Notes: generated by a model from the sequence alone, not told the origin. Positions 11,446 to 24,972 are shown, counted from the first letter of the stretch. The stretch: DNA of 64,000 bases from Lonicera japonica (GCA_021464415.1 CM038467.1:47615715-47679714), one strand, 5' to 3'. Numbers and translations are program-made.

Positions 11446-12574
11446 ATTTTAACTAATAAATTACTCAACTATTTCATAGTAAGTGTTTTTTTTTTTTACC
11501 TAATTAATTTTTTTTAAAAAATTTTCCATTATTCATGTGATCAAAATTTTAGTAAATAAGTAATATTATGTAATTTGACAAGTATGGTAAATCATCATTT
11601 TTGGAATATAAATAAATAATTTTTTTTAAAAAAAAGTGAGTAGGTTAGTTTTAAATCTGAAAACATCATTTTCTTTTACTGTTTTATACTATATAATACC
11701 TTCAGATTTAAATGTCTTTTGACATCTTTTCATATCTATGAGGTTTTTGTCTCGCTTTTTAAGGGAGTTTTTATCCTTCTTCCTAGCTATTAGATACAGA
11801 GTTTTGTCTCGAATAGTATGGATCGGAGTGGAGATGAGCAGATATACTCATTTAGTTAGCTAGAGATCTAACCTAAAGTTATAAAGATTTGTACTCGCTC
11901 GTTCAATGGCATTTCGGCGTGAATGAAGATTTTTTTTGAATGGCTTCTTTTGATCGTCTTTGTTATGATTTGGGGTGTGTCTTATGGGTATATATCCTCC
12001 CATTTTTAAAGGTTTTTCTTGTATCATAAGACCATGATTGACGTGGTCCATGACTTTTCGACCTTTGTAAATTCATTGAAACATTACTTTATCATCGTTA
12101 TAATGTTCGAACTCTATTATTAATGATATTATATTCTTATATCAAAAAATTAAATTATATATATCTACATTTTGGATATTCTAACAACAGTAAAAGAAAA
12201 TTAACCATATTTGCAAGACCTCCTTTTAAGGGAATAAATTGCATAAGTTTTTTTAATATTTTTTTAATGAAATATGGCGGATACGATCTTCACATATAGT
12301 TGTGGAGTAACACTTCTGCACAAGGAATTATTGCATCATTTGTGACTATATGTAGCTGTTCGAATCCTTCAATTAACATAATTTTTATAATTTTTCAATT
12401 GTATTTTTATTTCTCAGAAATAAGAATCTATAATATACATTAATTAAGCGAATCGAAGGTTTTTGGTGTCTCTATTTAATTACCAAAATATTTTTTATAT
12501 GCTAGAAAATATAAATACCCCGAGTTTCAAACCTGTTACTCTATTAATAATAAAGTACACACTTACTACTTGAA
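11446..12574. repeat. Local repeat segment C, copy 1
   Basis: Begins 'ATTATCAAGAATGATTTTAA' and matches 38985-39930 ('TTCATAGTAAGT', 'CAAGGAATTATTGC', 'GTAGCTGTTCGAATCC'). Its right part (12410-12574) matches 43070-43240. Nothing coding is seen. Confidence 0.55.
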
Positions 12575-13450
12575 CTGTTGAAGTTTTCTGTGTATTTGAA
12601 AAAATGGGAGAAGAAGAAAATGAGATAAAACCAAAGCAAAAACAAGTGAGTTTACCTAAGTCCCACATAGGAGAGGAATAAAAACCTTCATGGTTTTTAT
12701 AAGGGTGAATTTGCCTAAGGACTTGAGCCCTTTGGGCATTAGAATTTTGTTCTATTGGGTGAGGACCTGGATGAGTGTGGTTAACCATATGCGTGCGTCG
12801 ACCGACCCAGCCGGGCTATGGGCTTACTTTGGATCAAATACTATCTTTTTAGACAAAATATTTTTGGAAAATTTTATTTATTAAAAATAAAATTATTTTC
12901 TTTCATTTTTGAATTTTGAAATTAGGTTGTTGACTCAATCTTTCCATTCCGTTGTTGTGGATAGAGGAGTCTCTGTCTCGATCCCTTTTTTCTCTCCCTT
13001 AACGCGTAATGGAATTTTTTTTTCTTTTATTAAGAAAAATTCCTGTTTTCGAATGAGGATCACAACGAAAACAAAAATCACCATCCTCCATTGTTATTTT
13101 CTTGACTGAGTTTAAAAAAAATTCCTTAAATTTTTTTTTTGCCTCCGTCAAGAAATAGTGTACCTATTCCGGCGAAAATTATAAAGGGGTAAGAATTCCG
13201 ATTTTCCTCTGTGCAACGGAAATCGAAACAAAGGAAAATCTGGGCTTGTTGTATCCTTGGGATGGCGTGGCTCATTCGAACTGCTAGCACAAAATACTAA
13301 GCAGAGCCGCGAAACGTCTTAAAGAGAGCGACTTAATCTGCGACTCATCCCGTTGTTTTCCAATTGTTACATGATAATTCGTTCCTGTTTTTTCAACATG
13401 AACAAGTACATTATACATTTTTAAAATGTTTATCAACTATAACGACATTG
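12575..13450 (+). mobile_element. Insertion of about 0.9-1.0 kb with copia-LTR-like features
   Basis: The flanks (to about 12574, and from about 13613) are contiguous in the paralogue at about 43230-43250, so the DNA between them is an insertion. It starts TGTTGAAG and contains a stretch typical of plant copia LTRs ('CCCACATAGGAGAGG' and 'GAGAGCGACTTAATCTGCG'). No TSD could be fixed. A separate tRNA-like unit lies near its right end. Confidence 0.35.
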
Positions 13451-13454
13451 CACA

Positions 13455-13550
13455 CATAACCATTAAGATTAGCCTAGTGGCCAGAACTCGCTCTTGATTA
13501 GCAGGAGGTCTCAAGTTTGAGTCTTACTGCAACATGGATGTAATAAAAAA
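13455..13550 (+). mobile_element. tRNA-derived SINE-like sequence
   Basis: TAGCCTAGTGG (13472-13482) fits the pol III box A consensus. AGTTTGAGTCTT about 40 bp downstream resembles box B, and an A-rich tail follows (about 13540). There is no cloverleaf, so this is not a tRNA gene. No TSD was identified. Confidence 0.4.
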
Positions 13551-14249
13551 AATAGTATACCATTGTACACGCAACGCATGTGCAACATATTCTAGTATGT
13601 ATAGAAGCTATACTAAATTAAGACCAAATTGCGCCAATGCCTCCGAAACTCTAAGAAGATTTCAATTTGTACCATAAACATGCAATTTTGCCATCATACC
13701 CCCGGCTAGAACGAGCAACTCAGGTGAAGGAGTTTTGAGAGTAAAGTAAATCCTAAATAAAAAGAAACATCTACAATTCATCATTGTTTGAATCATTGCA
13801 TTATTGTTAAACTACCTAGTTATTTATATTGTTTCTATTCATGGGCCAGAATGCACTTAATTTAGTCCATATATATTATGTCATTTTGTGCACATTTTTT
13901 TCTTTAAAATTATTATTATTTAAAATTTTTTTTTTTTTATACTATCGTCATTTGGCACATGTTTTAGTTTTGAACAACGTGCACTCAAAGCAAGAGGAGA
14001 TACTTTTGCTAACTCTATAAAATTACCAAATTACTTTACTTTTTCATTTTAAAATAAAAACTAAGGGCGGATTCATGATTTCTTGAAAGATGAGCTGTGT
14101 AAAAATAATATGTGAATTATCGAGAATTTTATTATGAAATGTAAATACTAAAACAAAAACAAATATTTCACTACTAATCAAAATTTCACCTTCAGTTAGT
14201 ATTTAGAATTAATCATAAAATACATAAAAGGAAAATAGGAAGAGGGTTT

Positions 14250-14282
<33 letters not shown>

Positions 14283-16250
14283 GGAGGGGTTTGGAAAAAA
14301 AAACTCAAAATTTTAAGGGTATCTTTATTCAAACTCATTACATTTAAAAATTAGTGAATGGCCGAGTTCCTAGGATTTAACTCAATTGTTTTTATTTAGC
14401 CAAAATTCAGAAATAATTTTCTTTTCCATTATTCTATCTTTTTCAAGATTAATCTGATTAAATTATCCTTATTAAATGATAAGGTTGTTATCATCTTTAT
14501 TTTAGACAATATATTACAATTAATAATAGATATTTGTCACCTCTATAGTATTTATCATTACCTCTAATACAATTAATAATAGATATTTATGACAAATGCA
14601 TATATATATCTACCAAGATTCCTTTTTAAATTAATTAAATAATACATAATACAAATGAATTAAAGTCTACATTTTTCTCTATAGACTGTTATTCGTTTAT
14701 TTATGGAAGATTTGAAGATTGACCCCCTGGTGGCGCATACCCTCTATTACGAAGATGAACGTTGCATTAAAAAAATATCTTTATGAGATAATCAGCAACG
14801 TCAAAGTTTAATGTATGTGGTGAAATATGGGATACTCAAAAATTTCATTGTGAATTTGTGTGTTGTTGCAATTATGCAATATATGATCCAAGGGACCACT
14901 GGCAATGCTCTATTTTATGTCAAATAATGATTGTTAGAACATTCATCATATGGTCAGTAAATTCTTTCTTCCTATTCTTTTGAAACCCTCTCTTTACATT
15001 CTTTTATATTTAACATTCTTGATCTTGATATATTTAATACAACTTTATTTTTTATTTTACGTGTGTTTAGTATGACTGTGTTTTTAGTTTGATTTGTGTA
15101 ATATCTTTTTTAATATGATTATATTTTTTTTTACTTGTGTACTTTTTTTTAATATGGCTGTATTTTTAGTTTGATTTGTGTAATTTCCTTTTTAATATGA
15201 CCATATTTTTATTTTTAATTGTGTAATATTTTTTTAATATGACTGTGTTTTTAGTTATATTTATATGTAATATTTACTATTAAGATGTCTTCTAGATGGC
15301 CCAAGTTTTAATTTATCTATATTTTTAGTTTTACTTGTGTGATCTCTTTTTTAATATGACTTTAATTTTTCAGTACATTTTGTATAATATTTAGGTTTAA
15401 TATGTCTTGTAGATGCTCCAAGTTTAACTTTTGATATTATGTATTTACTACAAGTCAACTTTTAAATTTTTTTAATATATATTTATCCTATGGCAATTAA
15501 AAATTAAAAAACGTTATCACTTGTAGTTACATTTACGAATTTTAAAATTGAATCTTTTAAAATTTGAATTTAAAAGCATATAAATTCCTAAAAGATATAT
15601 ATTCTAGCGACAACTAAATATAATTTTAAGTGAATAATAAATTTAAATTTGAAAATTTAAAAATTAAAGGATAAGATGGGAAAAATATAAAAGAAAACAA
15701 ATAATAAAATCATTTATAAAATGCATATTTAGTAATTATCCACTCATTGGGCCAATTACTAATTTCCCAAATATAGTCGATTAAAAGCAAAACAATTTGA
15801 ATTTTCTAGGCTAAAAATAAAAAGTCCCAAAAAATTAAGGTTGATTAAGGATTCAAACTCACAATATGTCACTTAAATAACAAGATCATAATAAGTTTCA
15901 CCTTTCCGTGGTTAATGAATTAATATTTTGTATTATAGCTAAACTAAACATATATATATATCATTATTCTAATTAACACTGAGATAAAAACTTGAGGTGG
16001 GTAACAGCCCACCTTGGTCGCCCTTAAATCCGCCCTTGATAAAACACTTATTTTTCTTTACCTCAAATATCCTAGTTTCCTTTATTTTCTTTCTCTTTTA
16101 TTTCAAAAGAGTATATTTAATGACCGCCGATAATGTGATCTCGCCTAGTCCTCTATTATATTCAACAAAGGAAAATTGTGAGTTACTAAATGGAAGCTTG
16201 ATTATGCTCATGTGCAAGGATTGAGCATAGAAATACAAGTGCATAAGCCT
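13551..16250. other. Long AT-rich region without recognisable genes
   Basis: 13613-13735 matches the unique-looking flank at 43240-43330. 15060-15420 holds repeated 'TTTTTAATATGACTGTGTTTT'-like blocks spaced 60-120 bp, a degenerate tandem pattern. Short open frames such as 15997-16224 show no domain and no conserved start. Confidence 0.4.
14250..14284. repeat. (GA)n followed by a G run
   Basis: A GA dinucleotide repeat runs directly into a run of about 13 G residues. Confidence 0.9.
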
Positions 16251-16520
16251 TAAATTAATCATACTAGGGGATGCAAGAAGCTTAAATGATGATCTTGCAT
16301 TCCATGGGGTTCCTAAAGATTGGGCGTAGAAGATATTAATTTAAGTTGTTTTTAATTTATTGGGTTTCTTGAGTCTCATTATTCAATTAGGAGATAGACT
16401 TAGTAGTTTCCTTTTTGAATAGTTTTCTTATTGTCTTATTATTAGTTTCCTTATTGTATTAGGATTATTCTAGAAGTTATTTTCTTTTACTAAGTAGAAT
16501 TAATTTTCTTATTGTATAAG
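16251..16520. mobile_element. Possible degraded copia LTR
   Basis: The stretch 'TTATTGTATTAGGATTATTC' and repeated 'TAGTTTCCTTATTG' phrases resemble plant copia LTR U3 sequence. Neither end is defined. Confidence 0.25.
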
Positions 16521-16693
16521 TGTGAGAATCTGCAAATGCGACCCTAGGTTCTCAGCCTCTGGTTTGGGAGTCTGAAACATCGGAAAGGATTCCGTTGATC
16601 CATTTGCTTCTATGTGCTTATAATTCATATCGGGTGTCCATCTATCCTATTTCTAGATGCATGAGGGTTCGTTCAGAGTCGCCAGTACGTTTT
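16521..16693 (-). mobile_element. Truncated LTR end of the Tat family found at 44-64 kb
   Basis: It starts TGTGAGAATCTGCAAATG, the same terminus as the LTRs at 44378, 45050 and 61921, and stays alignable up to 'AGTCGCCAGTACGTTTTA'. It then switches to repeat segment B at a shared TTTA. Only the U5 end of the LTR remains. No primer-binding site adjoins it, so it is a solo or deleted LTR. Confidence 0.75.
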
Positions 16694-18640
16694 ACAATGG
16701 GTTTAGAAAAATATCTATATACATCTCCATTTGGATCATCTAAGTAACTAAATTGATAGGTCCTCCTTCAAAGCTAACTGAAGGAGCTCCCATTAATTAC
16801 ATAGATAAAAATTGTTGATTTTTTTTGTTAACATGAAATATGGTATATATGATTTTCAGGATATGATTGTGGTGTAGATCTTTAACTAAGACAAATTTAA
16901 CTTCAATGATAAATTTTATGAGTTATTTTCGTATATCTAAAATTAATTCTAAAAAAAATGTTGAATATATAGGCTTCTTATGCATTTCAAATGGGGTCTA
17001 TGTTGAGCACACTATTTGAGTGAATAGTGACAATATAAATAGGTTAGGTTGCTTTTTATTAACTTATCAATTCAGATTAATTAGAGTTTTTAAGTGATTA
17101 GTATTTTATGGTCTTTTTGATTAATTAGAGTTTTTAAGTAATTAGTATTTTGTTAAATCGTCTCCTTCTAGTAATATATTATTGAATATTAATAAGATAT
17201 GAGAGGAAACTAAATATTAAATTTAGTGAACTTAACTTAACTTTTAAAATAGTTTTGATACTTTAGTGTTGTTATAAGATTTATTTTTAGAAACAAATCA
17301 TTGAAATAGTATTTGTGTTATAATATTATAATTACACTTGTTTGTGAAAATAGAAGGAAGGTTTTAGTATATCTGTTTAATTACACTTGTTTGTGAAAAT
17401 AGAGGGAAGGTTTTAATATATCTATCATTGTTTACATTTTGCAGAAATTTAAATACTAGTAGTATTAATTTTTAAATTATTTCTTTAATAGGTACGTTGG
17501 GTGATTTTATGTTACCCGATAACAAATCCAGTCATATACGAATTCAAAACAATTACCCTATCTTATGAAGGTAAGAATTGTCTGCATTCACTAAAATTCA
17601 ACACACTTCTTTGTTTACTTTTCTATAAATCATTAGATCACTATTTTAATTTCGTTCCTATATAATCCAACGCACTTCTTTGTGTTCTTTTCTATGAATT
17701 ATTATATCACTATTTTAATCTCCATCCTAAATATCTTAGAATTATTATTTTGTAGAAAGTAATTATAAAGAGTACATATCTGAAACTAGCTTTCATTATT
17801 GGTCGGGTCTTGAAAAAACATGTTGTATGCCTATATTCACGAAAAACCTGAACAAAATCCATCAAGAACGATTTTAGCATTCACATTAATTAAACTTGAA
17901 TCTTTTAATATTCAAGCCAAATTTCAATTTAATTTTTTTTCTTCAACTGCATATTTTTTTGCTTGATTTAAAAAATTGACATTTTTACTACAACGTTTTA
18001 GATACAGGAACTTTAGAAAATAATTAATATTATGTGATTTGAGAACCATGGTAAATCGTCGATCAATTCAAATAAAAATAATAATTATTTTCAGAGTTTT
18101 ATTACCATGGTTAAACTTCAAACCCCATTGCTTATCAATATAATATTAGGTTTTATATAAATTTCAATAAAGATGAGAATTTAATTTTTGTTAGGTACAA
18201 CTGTTAGAGATTGGGTTTATAGGGGAATAAATAACAAAACATTTCATTGATTTATTTATTTTATTTTAAAATTTGAACTTTTTTTCCCTGTGAGGATAAT
18301 ATTTGTATCTTAAATGCATATAGACTTTAAAAATATAAAATCAGACATAGCAAGTAGGATTGAACACCTCCCTCCTCAAAACATCTGACGTATCCTGTCA
18401 TTTTGTATTAATAAGATATTGGAACTATTAGAGATAAAAAAAAAAAAAAAATTTGATTTGCTAGTATATTCAAATTGTGTACTAATTAGATAAATTTCCC
18501 TTTCTTCAAACTTTTATAAAATCAACGACAAATGCGTAAGGGTTTATGGCCAACCATTCAAGTCCTTTCCTTAAATTCTATCAAACTGACAGTTAGGGCC
18601 AAAGTTAGTATGCAAATGCAGGGAAAGCATACTAGCACTA
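16694..18640. repeat. Local repeat segment B, copy 2
   Basis: Same order of landmarks as 2860-3919 plus 9387 onward. At 18008-18030 it has the uninterrupted 'TTAGAAAATAATTAATATT' junction that is the empty site for the LINE. An internal 60-bp direct duplication ('TTACACTTGTTTGTGAAAAT') lies at 17330-17410. Confidence 0.6.
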
Positions 18641-19079
18641 AAATATATATAGAAAAGAAAGATTAGGTATCATTTTAAAATAATCTTTATTTTTCCAATG
18701 AATTCGGATGATAGAAGATTTTTTGAAGCGCTAATACCCATATAATTTCATTTTTTTTGACAAACAATAAATACTTGGAGTCGCGGAAAATAAAACTGCA
18801 GGGCCTTAGAGAAAGTTACGTAGGATGCAACTTTGTTTTTCCCTTTAATTAGTTTACTACAAAATTGGCCTTGAAGTTTAAAAATAATTACAAAATAAAC
18901 TCTAAATTTTTTTTTGTTACACTACATACCCTACTATTTTCAGAAATTCCAGAGGGGCGATGGCCCCTCGTTCCTACCCTTCGCCCTCGCAGGCACCGAA
19001 AAGCGTAGATGGTCCTTCATTCAAAGGCCACATTTTGAAAGGTTAAATGATGGTAAATCTTTTTGATAATATTTAGTGA
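18641..19079. other. Spacer related to segment D
   Basis: Parts ('TGGCCTTGAAGTTTAAAAAT', 'ACACTACATACCCTA') recur at 25860-25990 and 30440-30560, so this is a third, more diverged relative of segment D. No gene is seen. Confidence 0.45.
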
Positions 19080-22000
19080 TCAATACGATTTTCATTTAAA
19101 CCAATAAATTATTTGACCCAAAATTTTTAGAATAATAAAATTTACAATGGGTTTGGTAAAATATTTACATACATCTCTATCTGGATCATTTAAGTAATTA
19201 AATTGATAAAATTGAAGGAGTTCCCATTAATTACATAGGAAAAAGATTGTTGATTTTTTATTTTATTTTTTGGTTTTGTATATGAAATATGATATATATG
19301 ATTTTCAGGATATGATTGTGGAGTAGCTCTTTAATTAACTTAGACAAATTTAACTTCAATGATAAATTTTATGAGTTATATTTTCATATATCTAAAATCA
19401 ATTCTAAAAAAAATTAAAAAAAAATTAAATAGGCATCTTATGCATTTTCAAATGGGGTCTATATACCTTGAGCACACTATTTGAGTGAATATTGACAATA
19501 TAAGTAGGTTAGGTTGCTTTCTATTAACTTTTCAATTCCAGATTAATTAGAGATTTTAAGTGGTCGGTATTTTATGGTCTTCTCTTTTTCTTTACTTTTT
19601 TGTTAAATCATGTGCCGTAGTAATTAATTATTGAATATTAATGAAATATAAGAGGAAATTAAATAATAAATTTGGTGAACTTAACTTCGCTTTTAAAATA
19701 ATTTTAATATTTTTATAAGATTTATTTTTGCAAATAAAACCTTTGGAAGAACTTTAGTGCTATAATATTGTTAATTAATACATGTGTATAAATAGTAGGT
19801 CGCAAATAAAGTTTCTACAATTGTGCCATTTCTTCACATTGAAAATTTTCATCACCATTTCTATATGTAGAAATGCTTATAGAAATTCCCTATATGACTC
19901 ACCTTCCACCTCATATAAAAATAGTTATAAAAAAGTCCATTGGAGCACTTTTTGCCCGCTCTTTTCTAATTAACAAAGAAATTTTCTTGGATAAAAATGA
20001 CTATTGGAGATAGCCTTGGCCACTCCGAAACATATTTTATGGTAAATTGTCCAAAATCCAAAGAAAAATCAAGAATGCTTTTAACGTTCACATTAATTAT
20101 ACTTTAATCCCTATAGTTTTAATATTCAAACTCAATTTTTTTCTTTTTTACTATTCTATTAAAAATTGGCATTTTTTACAATAATCTTTTGGACACACAA
20201 ATTTTAGAAAATAATTAATATTGTGTGATTTGAGAACCATGCTAAATCATCGATTTGATATGAGTAATTCAAATAAAATTAAAAAATAATTAACTTTCAG
20301 AATTTTACTACCCACTTCAAACCCCATTGGTTATTTATAAATATAATATAAATTTTAATAAAAATGAAAAATTATATTTGTTAGATACAACTATTAGAGA
20401 TAAATTGTTTTGAGTTGTTTACGAATTGTAAATGTGTACTAATAAAACACATCACCCTTTCTGCAACTATTATAATAGGAAAAATTTAAAACTCTTATAA
20501 AATCAACGACTTACAATTTCACTTCAAATCAATGAAGAATAAACTTAAGCAATGGGTTTTATTGAAGCATTTGATGTTGTGCATGGGTTGGAGGCTGGCT
20601 CGTCTCTCCCTCACAATCAAATATATATGGGTTGCTCCGCTTTTAGGTTAGGTGAAGATCAACTGTGATGCTTCTTTAGTGAATGATGAGCAAGGGATGG
20701 GAATGGGTTGTTGCATTTCACAATGAAGGGGCAGTACAATTTACTTTGGCGAGTTATCGGGTTGGTACATTTTTGGTTATGTTAGCAGAGTTGGAGACTA
20801 TTGCAGTTGGCCTGTCTAGTGCTATCAACTTGGGATATACTAGGATAGTGGTGGAAAGCAACTCTAAAGGTGCTATTGATCTTATTATGTCGGGTGATCA
20901 GTGTTGTTCAATCCTAAAAGGTATCGCTTCTTTTGCTAGTAGAGTTTATGCAGGTCATTTTTAGTTTTGTGCATCGTATTTGTAATAAGGTTACCAATGA
21001 GCTAGTTGTCATAAGCGGGTATCTTCATCTTCGGAGAGCTGGGACTCGTTGTTCCCAGATTGGATTTTGGAGCTTGTATCCCATGATTAATAGTTTTGTC
21101 ACATGTTAATTAACTATTTTCCAAAAAAAAAAAAACTAAACAAACAAATATGAAACATAATGAAAAACATGTTGGCCAACCAATCAAATCTTGAAGGATT
21201 ATCTAAAGTTTACGTGAGACGAGGTTGTCCCAATATAAGGGTACATCACGTTATAAGACTCAGTGAGCGCTTACATCGGTTTTTATTTAAAAGCAACTTT
21301 TTAAAAGTAGTAAATGGTTAATTTATTTATTTTTTGATAAAAATAGTGAATATAATTTTCATTGTAATTAATAGATCATTTGCAACAAATTCCCTGAAGA
21401 ATATAATTTTAGTAAAAAAAATTCTACATCTACATTTGATATAATCCAACTAACTAAAAGGACCGGTAAATTAAAGGGTTCTACCGAGATAAATCCCTAT
21501 TGTATCTAAAAATCCAACTTAAAAACTTATTAGCGTGAAAAGAGAACATTTTACACTCTTCGTTTTATTTTTTTCCCCTTCAATCATACCCTCAATTCAC
21601 TCTTAACTTTACTCAAAACAAAACTTGTATATTTGCAATCATGCCGTATATTGTCGGAGAGAGAATCACATATATCATTGGAAAAAGAATCTCGTCGCAA
21701 GAATTGGGTATATTTCATGCATTAGTGTCAATTAATTATGTAAAAGTTCACACAGTAAAATTTCCAATTGAAGTTTCACTATTATAATTAATATATGGGC
21801 ATATTATTTCTTCCAATGATGTTTCATATTACCCCAAGGTTTTTTCTACAATAACATTAGTACAGTGATTAAATTTTTGATGTGAACAAAATTAGATGAG
21901 CTCATGAGGGTGCAATAACAAAGTGCCACTTGTCACCTTTAACCTAACTCAACTTAACTCTAGTTAAGTAATGTAATAATTTAAAACTTATTAAAATAAA

Positions 22001-22480
22001 AATAAATTAATATTCTTCACCATAATAATATTACCTAGTTCACAAATTCAAGTACAATATAAAGATACTGAATTTCTCTTTTATTATTCTTCTCTCTTTT
22101 GATTTGATTTGCTTATTCCATAGGCATAACTTAATCATTAATTTTGTTAAACAATAGATTTTCATCACTTGTTTATGTTTATGTTTATGTTTATGTGAAA
22201 AATAAATTATTTTTTCCCTCCTAAAATATTTGAGATGACCCACGAATTCAACACGACCTTGACACAAAGTTAGCAGGTTTGGGTTCAAGTATAAACAAAT
22301 TCGGGTCAATTTCGTGTCTAACACAACAAACTCATTTAATAAATGGGTAGTTTTCGAGTTACTAAATTTGACATGATTAACTAGAAATTGATTTAGAATT
22401 GAGCTAGATAAGTTCTGGAATTTTCAATTTTGCATGTAAATGATAGCTTGACTCGAGTAGAATTCATTTTGCAGAAGTAA
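19080..22480. repeat. Local repeat segment B, copy 3, interrupted by a LINE fragment
   Basis: The longest sister of 2860-11215. It keeps the LINE-empty junction at about 20207-20230 and the TRIM-empty junction near 21850. It is itself split by the LINE 3' fragment at 20545-21136. At 22380-22590 a ~115-bp stretch is directly duplicated ('TTTTCAATTTTGCATGTAAA' occurs twice). Confidence 0.6.
20545..21136 (+). pseudogene. 5'-truncated LINE 3' end: RNase H fragment
   Basis: Encodes the RVT_3-type RNase H domain of a plant LINE. It shows KINCDAS near 20655, then AELETIAVGLSSA and VVESNS near 20790-20870, and a C-terminal 'NKVTNELV'-like motif before a poly(A) run at 21123-21135. The frame shifts once between KINCDAS and the later part (near 20690-20710), and a second time near 20965. 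The usual ETDS/ESDS aspartate is Asn here. It interrupts repeat segment B, and a short TAAAC on both sides (20540-20544, 21137-21141) may be the TSD. This is a dead copy of a family other than the LINE at 3920. Confidence 0.75.
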
Positions 22481-22654
22481 GGAAAATATCGACTTAGACT
22501 TGAGTTAGATAAGTTTTGGAATTTTCAATTTTGCATGTAAATGATAGCTTGACTCGAGTAGAGTTCATTTCGCAGAAGTAAGGAAAATGCCGACATGGTC
22601 CTTTCCACCAATGGGAATTGGACATTTATATTAGCTGACCTGTTCATAACACCC

Positions 22655-22810
22655 TTTGATACTTTTTTTTTTTTTTAACACATAAATTTTTTTTTCCATG
22701 CTTAAATGCAGCAGGTGAGACTCGAATCCCAGTTGCCCGAGAGTCCGGGGGAGAGGCTTACCACTGGGCCAACTCTTCCGCTCAGAAAGAGTTGATAGCT
22801 TGTAATATAA
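22655..22810 (-). mobile_element. tRNA-derived SINE
   Basis: Read on the minus strand, TGGCCCAGTGG (about 22763-22773) fits box A. GATTCGAGTCTC (about 22717-22728) fits box B. Two A-rich stretches follow toward 22660. The spacing and A-rich tail fit a plant tRNA-derived SINE better than a tRNA gene, because no acceptor stem forms. Confidence 0.5.
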
Positions 22811-22974
22811 AAATACACAAAGGAGGATGTATTGCCAGAAGCGTATAGTAACCACTAGATGAACCTACCTACAAACAAATTATATTGTCTATTGTCTTCT
22901 TTCATTCTTCTTCATACTGATCTTGCTAAGAATATCATCTTATGGCTGGTTGGTCCAAATTTTTGGTCCCCCAC

Positions 22975-23806
22975 AACTACAGTTGGAGATGCTCTTATAT
23001 TGTAATTATACGTATTAATGAATTAAACAAATATTATATACGAATGGTTGTGGCAACAATCAAATAAAAAAAGGTAGGCAACATATTAAATATGTGGCTC
23101 CACATTAAGTGGAATGGTTTTATATCAGTTTGTATAAAAAAAATTGTATGGAATAAGTTTAACAGTACTTTTCTCATAGATGAGTATATCTTTTTGAAAA
23201 TTTTTAGTTTTTTTCGCTATTTTTGTACAAGTGTTTTGTAAAAATTAATGTAGCATTAACTAAATAAACTTGTAGAGCTAGACATACATTTAGTGTTTTA
23301 TTGAAAAAGCCTATTATGCATTTCAAATTTTCTCTATATATAGAGAGCGAGCACACTATTTGAGTGAATATCAACAATATATTAATTTAGTAGGTGGGTT
23401 GCTTTCATTTTAACTTAATCAATTCCATTTACCTATTTTACAGTTTTGCAATTTTTTTAACATGGTTAATTTTTTTTTTGCTTTTTTCCTGTGTTTTTAA
23501 ATCACCTATGTTTATATTAATTTGTTATTCAATATTAAGGTATTAGAGGAAACTAAATATTTAATTTGATTAACTTAGTTTTATTGTAAAATAGTTTATT
23601 GTTTTAGTATTGTTTTGGGGTTAATTTTAGAAAAATAAAAGTAAGGAAATATTATTCCGCGGTGGTTCATATGGATAAAAACTTCTATTTAAGTAGGTAA
23701 AGCTCTTCAAGCAGTTTCACGTCTAGTCTAATCCAACAGAAATAATATAGCTAGCTGTATAAAATAAACAACTCGTTGTTTAAACACTAGCCCCCCAAAC
23801 TCTTTA
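22975..23806. repeat. Local repeat segment A, copy 2, left part
   Basis: Collinear with 1176-1935. It is split by the MULE at 23807 and continues at 24973-25330. The uninterrupted junction is seen at about 1928-1960. Confidence 0.6.
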
Positions 23807-24963
23807 GGTGACACGATTTCTTGTAATTAATGCCCTCGGAATTTTTGTTCAAATTTTTACAATATTACCGTTTTATAAATTGAAAAGTATATCCACCAAT
23901 TAAAATTAATTTATAATTGTATTTTTGTGTTTTAATTTAAATTTTTACTCAAAATTTACTTCCATATTAAATTATTTCCTATTTTCCTTTAATGTTTTTA
24001 AATTATTTTTTTCTTAAAAGCAGTAGATTAAATTATCACTTGTTTGATTGATGAAAATATAGACCCTAAATTCATATTAGTTTAAGCGTACAATAATAAA
24101 TATCTTTTGGCAACGAGAATGGAACAATATTTTGCAACACTGAGAAGATTGCAAAATATAATGCATTAGTGCGCCATTGGAAGTTGAAAAAAAAAACTAT
24201 GAATTAGTGTTGAGTATGGTTTATTTGCACCGCAATCCTCTAATAAAGCAAAGACAAAATGTTCAATGGTATGTTTCATGTATTTGTGTTTTCTTTATGA
24301 ATTTATTTTTGAAATTATATTCTTATTTGAAATATGATAGAAAAACTTAATTTCAAACACAACATTAAAACTTCAGCAGCACATGACTTAATAACTAATG
24401 TTGGATTTGAAACTAATATGTTATCTTCGTAAGATCTGTATAATACGAAAATTGCTTAGTAGAAAAACTTAATTTATATTACAACATTACAAATCCCAAC
24501 AAAACCTAACTTAATATGTTATGTCAAAAATAAAACTAATATGTTACCTTGCTAAGATCTGTATAATAAGAAAATTAAATGGTAGAAATACTTAATTTCA
24601 TTGACAACATTACAAACTTCAGCAAAACTAGAAGATAAAGCCATGTCAAAAAATGTTTGTGCCTCAAATTGTTGAGTGGAAATGGAAAGCAAGAAGATGA
24701 TGTGACGGATGAGGTTGTTCGCTTTTTTCCTTTTCACCTTTTTAGAATGTAATATTTTTATTTATTTAATTAAAGTGTGTACTTTTTAATTTAGTGGATA
24801 CATTAGTAATAAAGTAATATTTATAAAAATTAAATCAATATATTTTTTTTTGTAAGTCTATCTTCTATCCATGCTCATAGATTATTTTAATTAATAAGCA
24901 ATACAAATTAACTAAATAACGTAAATTAACCGTAAACAATCGCGAATAAAAATAAAATTACCC
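23807..24963. mobile_element. Non-autonomous MULE-type element with 9-bp TSD
   Basis: Flanked by AACTCTTTA at 23798-23806 and 24964-24972, a 9-bp duplication typical of Mutator-like elements. The right end (inverted: GGGTAATTTTATTTTTATTC) matches the terminus of the better-preserved relative at 39931-41396. The left terminus is degenerate. Internally 'AAGTATATCCACCAATTAA' is shared with that relative. There is no transposase. The corresponding empty site is at about 1928-1960. Confidence 0.7.
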
Positions 24964-24972
24964 AACTCTTTA

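Noticed and set aside
22710..22780. tRNA gene
   Set aside because: Only box A and box B are present. There is no acceptor stem and the sequence has A-rich tails, so it is called a SINE.
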